A program made the position numbers and the translations under genes. A stretch of 6,030 nucleotides of DNA from Clostridiales bacterium UBA7568. GTDB lineage: Bacteria; Bacillota; Clostridia; Oscillospirales; CAG-272. The DNA lies in NCBI GenBank assembly GCA_002479075.1, contig DLLG01000003.1, forward strand, positions 50,351-56,380, written 5' to 3'. Shown in pieces: positions 1-5,807 of this stretch (positions within the stretch are counted from its first letter, which is position 1; each line of letters starts with the position of its first letter). A model generated the notes under the pieces. That model had not been told where the DNA came from, did not search any database, and was given only the letters and a program-made list of their open reading frames with translations.

Positions 1-19
1 AAAGTACGGTACAAAAACA

Positions 20-45
20 AAAAGGGGCGAAGAACCGCCCCTTTT
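20..45 (-). terminator. Intrinsic terminator of the leftward operon
   Basis: The stem is GGGGCG (24-29) with CGCCCC (36-41) around a 6-nt loop, extended by A20-A23 pairing with T42-T45. On the minus strand it is followed by a run of T residues interrupted by G (about 19 down to 7), as expected for rho-independent termination after the small gene ending at 120. The A-tract on the other side makes it nearly symmetric, so it could also stop transcription entering from the left. Confidence 0.85.
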
Positions 46-91
46 ATGAGAATATAATATTTGCACAAACTAGTAACCGAAGCTTCTTTTG

Positions 92-119
92 CTTACTTTT
101 CTTCTCGAAGAAAAGTAAG
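92..119 (-). repeat. Perfect 13-bp-arm hairpin abutting the stop codon (copy A)
   Basis: The arms CTTACTTTTCTTC (92-104) and GAAGAAAAGTAAG (107-119) are perfect complements separated by two bases, so a realistic fold has 12 pairs and a 4-nt loop. It begins at the base right after the TGA stop at 122-120. No T-run follows directly, so it is not a classical terminator by itself. The real terminator lies about 50 nt further on. Confidence 0.85.
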
Positions 120-332
120 TCAGTTTTGCTTCTGAACGCTCTTGTATTCGTCGTAATAGCGGTAATAGGGACAGTGCTTTGTCTGACCGTAAATAAAATC
201 CGCCATTTCATCTTCATCGAGGCTTATATCGCAGATATATTCGTCCGTCAGGTCGTCATAGATATAAAACTCGCAGGTCTCGCAGGACGATTGCATCGGC
301 TTTTTCTCTTGTTTTTTATTGTTGTTCATCAT
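120..332 (-). CDS. Small four-cysteine protein, DUF6472-like
   Basis: A 70-aa acidic protein with a Lys/Asn-rich start (residues 1-13), followed by CETC (Cys17, Cys20), Cys34 in YICDISLDEDEM and Cys54 in HCPYYR, and a DEYK..QKQN tail. This pattern matches, from memory, the small DUF6472-type proteins of Clostridia. The four cysteines suggest a bound metal such as zinc, which is inference. There is no signal peptide or membrane segment. Its ATG overlaps the ispE stop as ATGA (332-329), so it is probably translated by coupling to ispE; the Shine-Dalgarno is weak. A second ATG follows immediately (329), and Met13 is a further possible start. Its function is unknown. Confidence 0.8.
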   Translation of the reverse strand: MMNNNKKQEKKPMQSSCETCEFYIYDDLTDEYICDISLDEDEMADFIYGQTKHCPYYRYYDEYKSVQKQN

Positions 333-1216
333 TTTTCTATATATGCGTAGTCGCGTCTGGCGGGAGCGCAGACAAATACTCTTGCATCGTTTTCAATCTC
401 TTCCTTTGCCGCCTTTGCCTCTCTGACAGAGCCGAAAATGCCGAAAACTCCCGCTCCGGAGCCGGAAAGCATCGCCGCCTCCGCGCCGAGGGAACGTAGC
501 CTTTCGCAAAGCGCAAGAGAAGGACTTGCCGCTCTCTGAACGGCTTCAAAATCGTTTCTCATAGACACGGATATTTTGTTTATATCACATTCCGAAAGCG
601 CAGAGAGCATTGCGGAGAGAGAAGAGGTACCAACCCCGCTGCCGATAGCGGCGTACGCCTCCGCCGTTGACGTTTTTTCTCCGTTCGGAACGGCAAGAAG
701 GATACAGCAGTCCGGCATAGGCGCGCAGCTTTCAAGCATTTCCCCGAAGCCCGTCGCCTTGACGGTCCCCTTCTTTATACAGAACGGTACATCTGCGCCG
801 ACAGAAGCCCCGATCCCGAAAAGCTCCGCCATTGAAAATCTGTCTCCGGAAAGAGTATTGAGAGCAATGATGACAGCCGCCGCATCCGATGATCCGCCGC
901 CAAAGCCCGCTCCGTCCGGTATCTTTTTTTCAAGCGTTATATCGACACGGACATTATCCTCGCCCGAAGCCGAAAGATATGCCAGAGCCGCCTTGTACGC
1001 AAGGTTTTTCTCCTGCGGAAGCTCCGGGAGCTCACGGCAGGAAACAGAAATCTCCCTGCCCTCGCCCGCGGCGGTCGCAACGGTTACCCTGTCAAAAAGG
1101 CTGACCGTCTGAAGGACGGTTTCGATCTCGTGGTAGCCGTCCGCCCTTTCCCCCGTAACTCCGAGATAAAGGTTTATCTTTGCGGGAGCAAGTATTGTAA
1201 TTTTTCCGTTTTCCAT
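329..1216 (-). CDS. ispE: 4-diphosphocytidyl-2-C-methyl-D-erythritol kinase
   Basis: This cytosolic GHMP-family kinase phosphorylates CDP-methylerythritol at the 2-hydroxyl using ATP, the fourth step of the MEP isoprenoid pathway. At 295 aa it has normal length. Visible motifs are APAKINLYL (10-18, catalytic Lys13), DGYHE (26-30), the ATP-binding glycine loop IPDGAGFGGGSSDAA (99-113), GADVPF (140-145, catalytic Asp142) and the C-terminal MLSGSGAGVFGIF (249-261). The loop has Phe where Leu is usual (AGFGGGSS), a mild change. The ATG at 1216 has a GGAG ribosome binding site at 1230-1227, 10 nt upstream. The gene lies 17 nt after the DUF362 gene and overlaps the next small gene by 4 nt, so all three should share a transcript. 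Confidence 0.96.
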   Translation of the reverse strand: MENGKITILAPAKINLYLGVTGERADGYHEIETVLQTVSLFDRVTVATAAGEGREISVSCRELPELPQEKNLAYKAALAYLSASGEDNVRVDITLEKKIPDGAGFGGGSSDAAAVIIALNTLSGDRFSMAELFGIGASVGADVPFCIKKGTVKATGFGEMLESCAPMPDCCILLAVPNGEKTSTAEAYAAIGSGVGTSSLSAMLSALSECDINKISVSMRNDFEAVQRAASPSLALCERLRSLGAEAAMLSGSGAGVFGIFGSVREAKAAKEEIENDARVFVCAPARRDYAYIEK

Positions 1217-1233
1217 AACTATGTATCTCCGGA

Positions 1234-2403
1234 TTACTTGATTTTGCTTATCGCTTTTGTGAAGAAATTACGTTTTATCTTTATCGCCAGAAACGGGCAA
1301 AGCTCCTGACAACAATAACATCTTATGCATTTGGAATGATTTATTTTCGCTTTTTTTCCCGCCTGAGTTTCTGTCAGTTCAATGGTCTTTTGCGGGCAGG
1401 AGCGAACGCAGTCTCCGCAACCGCGACAGATCCCCGCGCAGACTACGGGCTTCGGCATAAACATTCTGCCGAGTTTCCCTCGCGAAAAGAATTTCAGGGC
1501 TTTTATGCTTCCGTCGTTTCCGTCCGCCGGTATAACGTTTTCAATTATGCGGACGACATCTCCGAGAACGGTTATCTCCTCCGCATTTTCGGGGCAAAGC
1601 CCTCTTTCAATGCTCTCCGAAACGGTAGTGACGCGTTTTTCAAAGCCGAGTGCTTTTGCCGAAATCATATCGGCAGAGAACGGGTTTTTGCTCGTCGATA
1701 TAAAGCCGAACCGTCTCGGCGTACCCCCTGTCGGCCCGTTGCCCTCCATACCGATTATCGCATCCGTTATGGCGATAACCGTCGTCCTTTCGCAATGCAT
1801 AAGGCAGAGATCGCAGAGCATCGCCGCAAAATCGTTATAGTCCGGATATGCCGCGTGCGCCTCGAATTTTTCAATTCCGGGTATCGTTCCGAAAAGATTT
1901 TTGACGGCACCGCTCATCCCCGTCAGCGCGTGAGTTTTCAGCTTGCAAAGATCGATTATAACATCCGCCTCCGCTACCGGCGTGATGATGTTGAAGCTCT
2001 TGACAAGCCGTCCGCCGTCCGTCGAGAGTCTTTTCCAGCTCGTATCGAAATTGAGCGTCGCACCGTGCTTTTCGCAAACATCCGTAATGCCGCAGACCTT
2101 ATAGATTCCGTCAAGACGCGATGCGCTGTATACCCCGCCGGGGCTCTCGGCGATCGTCGGCTTGCAGGAGAACCTGTCAAGCGCGGAAAGAAGTCCGTCA
2201 AGCACCTCGGGTGCAACCGTTGCGGCGTGCTCCGGCGCTTTCTTCATAACAAGATTCGGCTTTATGACAACCTTTTTCCCTTCAAAGGTCGAGCTGTCAA
2301 TTCCGAGCAGCTCAAAATGGCGCAGAAATATGTCGCAAAGCTCTGCGGGATCATATTTTTCCGCTTGTGACAGCGCAACAGTATTAAAAGCGTCAAAAGC
2401 CAT
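1234..2403 (-). CDS. DUF362 protein with C-terminal 2[4Fe-4S] ferredoxin domain
   Basis: A 389-aa protein. Residues 1-290 form a DUF362 domain, with VVIKPNL (45-51), a KLKTH motif (154-158), SGAVKNLFG (164-172) and EGNGPTGG (220-227). The C-terminus holds two 4Fe-4S motifs: CRGCGDCVRSCP (Cys326, 329, 332, 336) and CIRCYCCQELCP (Cys359, 362, 365, 369), followed by a basic tail. The fold implies electron transfer or Fe-S-dependent chemistry; no reaction is firmly known for the family. No signal peptide is seen. The start is the ATG at 2403, with AAGGCGG at 2417-2411 spaced by 7 nt. An in-frame TTG at 2433 would add ten residues but lies at the predicted transcription start. The gene heads a unit with ispE and the DUF6472-like gene. 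Confidence 0.92.
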   Translation of the reverse strand: MAFDAFNTVALSQAEKYDPAELCDIFLRHFELLGIDSSTFEGKKVVIKPNLVMKKAPEHAATVAPEVLDGLLSALDRFSCKPTIAESPGGVYSASRLDGIYKVCGITDVCEKHGATLNFDTSWKRLSTDGGRLVKSFNIITPVAEADVIIDLCKLKTHALTGMSGAVKNLFGTIPGIEKFEAHAAYPDYNDFAAMLCDLCLMHCERTTVIAITDAIIGMEGNGPTGGTPRRFGFISTSKNPFSADMISAKALGFEKRVTTVSESIERGLCPENAEEITVLGDVVRIIENVIPADGNDGSIKALKFFSRGKLGRMFMPKPVVCAGICRGCGDCVRSCPQKTIELTETQAGKKAKINHSKCIRCYCCQELCPFLAIKIKRNFFTKAISKIK

Positions 2404-2410
2404 AAGACGA

Positions 2411-2419
2411 CCGCCTTCC
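2411..2419 (-). promoter_or_regulatory. Ribosome binding site deciding the DUF362 start
   Basis: On the minus strand this reads GGAAGGCGG, a one-mismatch version of AAGGAGG that ends 7 nt before the ATG at 2403. It lies inside the reading frame if the TTG at 2433 is used, which argues for the shorter protein. Confidence 0.7.
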
Positions 2420-2438
2420 GTTTTTTGATTCAAGAATT

Positions 2439-2467
2439 ATTGTATCACAGTCGTCTTTATAAATCAA
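2439..2467 (-). promoter_or_regulatory. Sigma-A-type promoter for DUF362-ispE-DUF6472
   Basis: On the minus strand the -35 box is TTGATT (2467-2462) and the -10 box is TACAAT (2444-2439). They are separated by exactly 17 nt, with a TG one base before the -10 (extended -10). Transcription should begin near 2432, giving a leader of about 29 nt to the ATG at 2403. The region lies just after the tepA stop (2486), so these genes can be expressed without tepA. No hairpin terminator is visible after tepA, so read-through is also possible. Confidence 0.7.
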
Positions 2468-2485
2468 GAAAAATCTGTTATTTGC

Positions 2486-3154
2486 TCATTTCTTTTCAGC
2501 CATCTGCCGGACAGCCGAAAAAGCGTCCGCAATGCCGCCGAGCGCGTCTATAAGCCCGAGAGCAACCGCCCTCTCTCCGCTTATCACACTGCCGACGTCC
2601 GTCGTCAGCTCTCCCGTGTTCATCATCAGCCCGTCCAGCACTTCCCTTTTAACCCCGCTGTGACCGACTATGAAACCGCTGACCCTCTCCTGCATTCTTT
2701 CAAGCGACGCAAACGCCTGCGGCACTCCGAGCACCGTTCCGGAAATGCGCACAGGATGAATCGTCAGAGTTGCGCTCGGAACTGCAAAGCTCCTCCGGCA
2801 AGCAACGGCTATCGGAAGTCCGATTGAATGTCCTCCGCCGAGAATGACCGATGCCGTCGGCGTTTTCATCCCCGCCAGCATCTCCGCTATCGCAAGCCCC
2901 GCTTCAACGTCGCCCCCGACGGTATTTATCATTATAACTATCCCCCTAACGCCCTCGTCCTGCTCGGCAGAGGCAAGCAGCGGGAGGATATGCTCGTATT
3001 TCGTTGTTTTCTGCGTTTCCGGCAAAAGATAATGCCCCTCTATCTGCCCGATTATCGGAACGGTTATAATACCGCCACGCCCTTTGACCGTCCCCAGCGA
3101 GATGATATTTTCCGTTTTTTCCTCGGACAAAGCCTCATTTTCCTTTTCTTTCAT
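2486..3154 (-). CDS. tepA: TepA-type ClpP-fold serine protease (translocation-enhancing protein)
   Basis: A 222-aa ClpP/crotonase-fold peptidase of the TepA (YmfB) type. It has IGQIEGH early, MINTVGGDVEAGLAIAEM (75-92), GGGHSIG with nucleophile Ser110, TIHPVR with His133, and TTDVGSVISGERAVALGLID with Asp186, giving a complete Ser-His-Asp triad. There is no signal peptide, so it is probably cytosolic or on the inner membrane face. In Bacillus the family was named for an effect on protein secretion. I chose the ATG at 3154 because GAGCGGA lies 6 nt upstream; an in-frame ATG at 3178 adds eight residues but has no Shine-Dalgarno. The usual neighbour, an FtsK/SpoIIIE translocase gene, is absent here: the next gene downstream is the DUF362 gene. 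Confidence 0.9.
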   Translation of the reverse strand: MKEKENEALSEEKTENIISLGTVKGRGGIITVPIIGQIEGHYLLPETQKTTKYEHILPLLASAEQDEGVRGIVIMINTVGGDVEAGLAIAEMLAGMKTPTASVILGGGHSIGLPIAVACRRSFAVPSATLTIHPVRISGTVLGVPQAFASLERMQERVSGFIVGHSGVKREVLDGLMMNTGELTTDVGSVISGERAVALGLIDALGGIADAFSAVRQMAEKK

Positions 3155-3215
3155 AAAAAATCCGCTCTTTCGCTTCATTTATATTATTTTTTGCAAAAAA
3201 ATTTTTATCTAATCA

Positions 3216-3244
3216 TTTACAACCGAAAGAATTTATATTATAAT
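3216..3244 (+). promoter_or_regulatory. Near-consensus sigma-A promoter of the pduL operon
   Basis: TTTACA (3216-3221, one mismatch from TTGACA) and a perfect TATAAT (3239-3244) are separated by exactly 17 nt. Transcription should start near 3251, giving a leader of about 83 nt before the ATG at 3334. The -10 lies in a symmetric ATTATAAT context, so a TATAAT also exists on the minus strand (3242-3237), but it has no convincing -35 on the tepA side. Confidence 0.82.
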
Positions 3245-3267
3245 ATTTCCGAATGGAGAGAATATAT

Positions 3268-3319
3268 TGCGGATACCTCCGCAGACCTTCCAAAAGACAA
3301 CCTTCGGCTTATAGCCGGG
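3268..3319 (+). promoter_or_regulatory. Structured 5' leader of pduL with two small hairpins
   Basis: Two hairpins fit between the predicted transcription start and the ribosome binding site. The first is TGCGGA (3268-3273) with TCCGCA (3278-3283) around a 4-nt loop. The second is CGGCT (3305-3309) with AGCCG (3313-3317) around TAT, extendable by two G-U pairs. The second ends right before the purine-rich ribosome binding site. Neither has a T-run, so they are not attenuator terminators. They may set mRNA stability or ribosome access; no known riboswitch class is recognised. Confidence 0.45.
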
Positions 3320-3333
3320 AAAGAGAGAAAAAT

Positions 3334-3939
3334 ATGGAAAACAAGATTCTTGTTGAAACAAGCGCGCGCCATATCCATTTGACGCAGGAAGCCGTTGAAG
3401 CACTTTTCGGCGCAGGTCATACCCTGACAAAGAAAAAAGACCTCAGCCAGCCCGGTCAGTTCGCTTGCGAAGAAAAGGTCACAGTTGTAAACAAATGCGT
3501 TGACAAGAGAACAGGCGCAGAGGTCGAAAAAACGCTGACAATGAGCGTTCTCGGTCCCGTTCGTCCCGAAACACAGGTTGAAGTTTCGTTCACGGACGCG
3601 CGCACCCTCGGCGTTTCCGCTCCCGTCCGCGAATCGGGCGACGTTGCGGGCACACCCGGAGCAAAGCTCGTCGGTCCCGCGGGAGAATATGTCATTGACC
3701 ACGGTATAATCGTTGCGAAGAGACACATCCATCTCACACCCGAAAACGCAGCCGACCTCGGCGTTGAAAACGGACAGATCGTAAAGGTTCTCGTCGATAC
3801 CGGTGCAGGCCGCAAGACAGTATTTGACGACGTTGTTATCCGCGTCAAGTCCTCGTTCGCTCCCGCAATGCACATCGATACGGACGAATGCAACGCTTCC
3901 GCCGCCTTCGGCGTAGTTTACGGCGAAATCATCAAATAA
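3334..3939 (+). CDS. pduL: PduL-type phosphate acyltransferase (phosphotransacylase)
   Basis: A 201-aa enzyme of the PduL family, which interconverts acyl-CoA plus phosphate with acyl-phosphate plus CoA and is unrelated in fold to Pta/EutD. Paired motifs mark its two beta-barrel halves: ARHIHLT (11-17) and AKRHIHLTP (128-136). GPVRPETQVEVSFTDAR (74-90), APVRESGD (96-103) and MHIDTDECNA (179-188) follow the family pattern. His13, His15, His131, His133 and His180 are the likely metal ligands. It starts directly at the catalytic domain without an encapsulation peptide, so it is probably cytosolic, supplying acetyl- or propionyl-phosphate for an acyl kinase. I chose the ATG at 3334 (purine-rich site at 3317-3327). 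An in-frame ATG at 3253 would add 27 basic residues but sits at the transcription start. First gene of a three-gene operon. Confidence 0.93.
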   Translation: MENKILVETSARHIHLTQEAVEALFGAGHTLTKKKDLSQPGQFACEEKVTVVNKCVDKRTGAEVEKTLTMSVLGPVRPETQVEVSFTDARTLGVSAPVRESGDVAGTPGAKLVGPAGEYVIDHGIIVAKRHIHLTPENAADLGVENGQIVKVLVDTGAGRKTVFDDVVIRVKSSFAPAMHIDTDECNASAAFGVVYGEIIK

Positions 3940-3966
3940 GAAAAATAAAATTAAAGGAGATATAAA

Positions 3967-4674
3967 ATGGCAATTCTTTATTCAAAAGAAGTCGAAAATA
4001 TGTGCTCCGTTGCCAAGGGCCCGCATCACGGTCCCGCTCCCATTCCGGAAGAAGGCAAATGGATACAGGCAAAGGAAATCAAGGATATTTCCGCTTATAC
4101 GCACGGCGTAGGCTGGTGCGCACCTCAGCAGGGCGCCTGCAAACTCTCGCTCAATGTTAAAAACGGCATCATCGAAGAAGCTCTCGTTGAGACGGTCGGT
4201 TGCTCGGGTATGACGCATTCCGCAGCTATGGCGGCAGAAATCCTCCCCGGAAAGACAATCCTAGAAGCGCTCAACACAGACCTTGTCTGCGACGCTATCA
4301 ACACAGCTATGCGCGAGCTCTTCCTCCAGATAGTATACGGCAGAAGCCAGTCCGCATTCTCCGAGAACGGTCTCGTTGTCGGCGCGGGTATGGAAGACCT
4401 CGGCAAGGGCGCGCGTTCAATGGTCGGTACAATGTACGGCACAAAGGCAAAGGGCGTCCGTTATCTTGAGATGACAGAGGGCTACTGCACAAGAATGGCT
4501 CTTGACGAAAACGATCAGGTCATCGGCTATGAATTCGTATCTCTCGGCAAAATGACGGATATGATAAAGAAAGGCATTGAGCCGAACGAAGCATACGAGA
4601 AGTCAAAAGGCACTTACGGCCGTTTCAAACCCGAAGACGGCGCCGTCAAGTACATTGACCCCCGTAAAGAGTAA
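3967..4674 (+). CDS. NifU/IscU-N-like Fe-S scaffold-related protein
   Basis: A 235-aa soluble protein. Its central part (about 47-125) resembles the IscU/NifU N-terminal fold: GWCAPQQGACKLSLNV (49-64) matches the VGAPACGDVMKL region, then GIIEEALVETVGCSGM (67-82) matches IedakFkTfGCgsa, and GKTILEAL (95-102) matches GKTLDEAL. Cys51/Cys58 and Cys79 would be the first two cluster ligands. The third IscU ligand (HCS) is not seen; Cys108 is the nearest candidate. A 95-residue C-terminal extension (141-235) with Cys174 is unlike IscU. It has a strong site, AAAGGAGA, 6 nt before the ATG. It sits between pduL (27-nt gap) and the GGGtGRT gene (13-nt gap). The scaffold role is inferred from homology; the partner is probably the GGGtGRT protein. 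Confidence 0.8.
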   Translation: MAILYSKEVENMCSVAKGPHHGPAPIPEEGKWIQAKEIKDISAYTHGVGWCAPQQGACKLSLNVKNGIIEEALVETVGCSGMTHSAAMAAEILPGKTILEALNTDLVCDAINTAMRELFLQIVYGRSQSAFSENGLVVGAGMEDLGKGARSMVGTMYGTKAKGVRYLEMTEGYCTRMALDENDQVIGYEFVSLGKMTDMIKKGIEPNEAYEKSKGTYGRFKPEDGAVKYIDPRKE

Positions 4675-4680
4675 GGAGGA
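4672..4680 (+). promoter_or_regulatory. Perfect ribosome binding site overlapping the upstream stop
   Basis: TAAGGAGGA includes the TAA stop of the scaffold-like gene and a full AAGGAGG, 8 nt before the ATG at 4688. Termination on the upstream gene would deliver ribosomes to this site, so the two proteins are probably made in coupled, high amounts. Confidence 0.85.
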
Positions 4681-4687
4681 AGAATAA

Positions 4688-5686
4688 ATGGCACAGTTTG
4701 AAGGCTACGAAAGACGCGAAGCGAAAATTCTCGCAACGCTTAAAGAATACGGCATTTCGTCCATCGACGAATGCAAGGAAATCTGCGATAAAGCAGGAAT
4801 CGATCCTTATACAATAGTTCAGGAAACACAGCCCATCTGCTTTGAAAACGCAAAATGGGCATATACGGTCGGCGCGGCTATCGCAATCAAGTCCGGCTGC
4901 AAAAAGGCTGCCGATGCCGCAGCTGCAATCGGAATAGGACTTCAGTCCTTCTGTATCCCCGGCTCCGTTGCCGAAAACCGCAAGGTCGGTCTCGGACACG
5001 GAAACCTCGGCAAAATGCTCCTCTCAGAAGAAACGGAATGCTTCTGCTTCCTCGCAGGTCACGAGTCGTTTGCCGCTGCCGAAGGCGCAATCAAAATTGC
5101 CCTCAACGCAAACAAGGTAAGAACAAAGCCCCTCCGCGTTATCCTCAACGGTCTCGGCAAGGACGCTGCGTTCATCATCTCCCGTATCAACGGCTTCACA
5201 TACGTTGAAACCGAATTCGATCCCTATACCGAAGAGGTCAAGGTCGTTTCGGAAACAGCTTATTCAAAGGGTCCCCGTGCAGCTGTCAAGTGCTACGGTG
5301 CAGACAACGTTCCCGAAGGCGTTGCAATAATGCGTCTTGAAAACGTCGGCGTTTCGATCACAGGTAACTCCACAAACCCGACGCGCTTCCAGCACCCAGT
5401 TGCAGGCACATACAAGAAATGGTGCATCGAAAACGGCAAGAAGTACTTCTCCGTTGCTTCCGGCGGCGGCACAGGACGTACCCTCCATCCGGACAATATG
5501 GCGGCAGGTCCCTCCAGCTACGGTATGACGGACACAATGGGCAGAATGCATAGCGACGCTCAGTTCGCAGGTTCTTCCTCCGTTCCCGCTCACGTTGAGA
5601 TGATGGGACTTATCGGTATGGGCAACAACCCGATGGTCGGCGCAACGGTCGCAGTCGCAGTTGCTGTTGAAGAAGCAATGAAATAA
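4688..5686 (+). CDS. GGGtGRT family protein of unknown function
   Basis: A 332-aa glycine- and alanine-rich soluble protein with the family's signature GGGTGRT at residues 259-265, followed by LHPDNMAAGPSSYGMTD. Other segments that look conserved are GLGHGNLGKMLL (101-112), FLAGHESFAAAEGAIKIA (121-138), VILNGLGKDAAFIIS (151-165), GNSTNPTRFQHPVAGTYKKW (226-245) and a C-terminal MGLIGMGNNPMVGATVAVA (306-324). There is no signal peptide or convincing membrane segment; the C-terminal valine-rich stretch is short. Cys34, Cys51, Cys71, Cys89, Cys118, Cys120, Cys202 and Cys246 could bind a cluster or metal, but this is a guess. No enzymatic activity is known to me for the family. It is the last gene of the pduL operon, and its TAA stop is followed directly by the repeat hairpin at 5687. 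Confidence 0.9.
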   Translation: MAQFEGYERREAKILATLKEYGISSIDECKEICDKAGIDPYTIVQETQPICFENAKWAYTVGAAIAIKSGCKKAADAAAAIGIGLQSFCIPGSVAENRKVGLGHGNLGKMLLSEETECFCFLAGHESFAAAEGAIKIALNANKVRTKPLRVILNGLGKDAAFIISRINGFTYVETEFDPYTEEVKVVSETAYSKGPRAAVKCYGADNVPEGVAIMRLENVGVSITGNSTNPTRFQHPVAGTYKKWCIENGKKYFSVASGGGTGRTLHPDNMAAGPSSYGMTDTMGRMHSDAQFAGSSSVPAHVEMMGLIGMGNNPMVGATVAVAVAVEEAMK

Positions 5687-5727
5687 CCTACTTTTCTTCG
5701 AGAAGAAAAGTAGGCAAAAGAAGCTTC
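5687..5727 (+). repeat. Interspersed repeat hairpin plus GCAAAAGAAGCTTC, copy B
   Basis: The arms CCTACTTTTCTTC (5687-5699) and GAAGAAAAGTAGG (5702-5714) are perfect complements. CAAAAGAAGCTTC follows (5715-5727) and ends in the 8-bp palindrome GAAGCTTC. It is the same element as 119-79 on the minus strand, apart from one compensated base pair (T-A there, C-G here). It begins at the first base after the TAA stop of the GGGtGRT gene. Confidence 0.85.
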
Positions 5728-5760
5728 AATGATTTGACTTGAACAAACTTTATAATAAAG

Positions 5761-5797
5761 AAAACAGAGATGATTTTTTCATCTCTGTTTTTGTTTT
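5761..5797 (+). terminator. Intrinsic terminator of the pduL operon
   Basis: AAAACAGAGATGA (5761-5773) pairs perfectly with TCATCTCTGTTTT (5779-5791) around five T residues, and TTGTTTT follows. This is a strong rho-independent terminator, about 75 nt after the stop of the GGGtGRT gene, with the repeat hairpin in between. Confidence 0.9.
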
Positions 5798-5807
5798 GAT
5801 TGAGAGG

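Larger units (their letters stand above)
1..119 (-). repeat. Interspersed repeat module, copy A (left flank)
   Basis: Read on the minus strand, this stretch has the same order of parts as the right flank: a hairpin (119-92), the segment GCAAAAGAAGCTTC (92-79), a TTTGTGCAAA palindrome (69-60), a GGGGCG intrinsic terminator (45-20) and an ACCGTACTTT tail (10-1). Its first 41 bases differ from copy B (5687-5727) at only two positions, and those two bases pair with each other in the hairpin. The terminator and tail match copy D (5926-6030). The module looks like a REP- or MITE-like non-coding element. No transposase or coding sequence is seen in it, and its true left edge lies outside the window. 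Confidence 0.75.

Noticed and set aside
576..1112. 178-codon plus-strand open frame antisense to ispE
   Set aside because: Low-complexity Ser/Pro/Ala translation with no ribosome binding site; ispE on the other strand is certain.
1336..2370. Long 344-codon open frame on the plus strand, antisense to the DUF362 gene
   Set aside because: Its translation is rich in Arg and shows no recognisable domain, while the opposite strand has clear DUF362 and ferredoxin motifs. It is a codon-bias shadow.
2404..2433. TTG start at 2433 for the DUF362 protein
   Set aside because: It coincides with the predicted transcription start, and the good ribosome binding site (2417-2411) would lie inside the frame. 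The ATG at 2403 is better.
3237..3265. Minus-strand TATAAT (3242-3237) as the tepA promoter
   Set aside because: The hexamer at the right distance upstream (TATTCT) does not resemble a -35 box. The TATAAT is probably just the mirror of the pduL -10. The tepA promoter remains unplaced.
3253..3333. 27-residue N-terminal extension of PduL from the ATG at 3253, considered as an encapsulation peptide
   Set aside because: The ATG lies at the predicted transcription start with no ribosome binding site. The extension is basic and Arg/Tyr-rich, not an amphipathic helix, and its bases form the leader hairpins.
3238..3873. 211-codon minus-strand open frame across pduL
   Set aside because: No motif, and it overlaps both the pduL gene and its promoter. 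It is a shadow of the strongly biased pduL codons.
5734..5756. Possible promoter TTGACT ... TATAAT in repeat copy B
   Set aside because: The boxes are only 11 nt apart, too close for a sigma-A promoter, and an intrinsic terminator follows at once.
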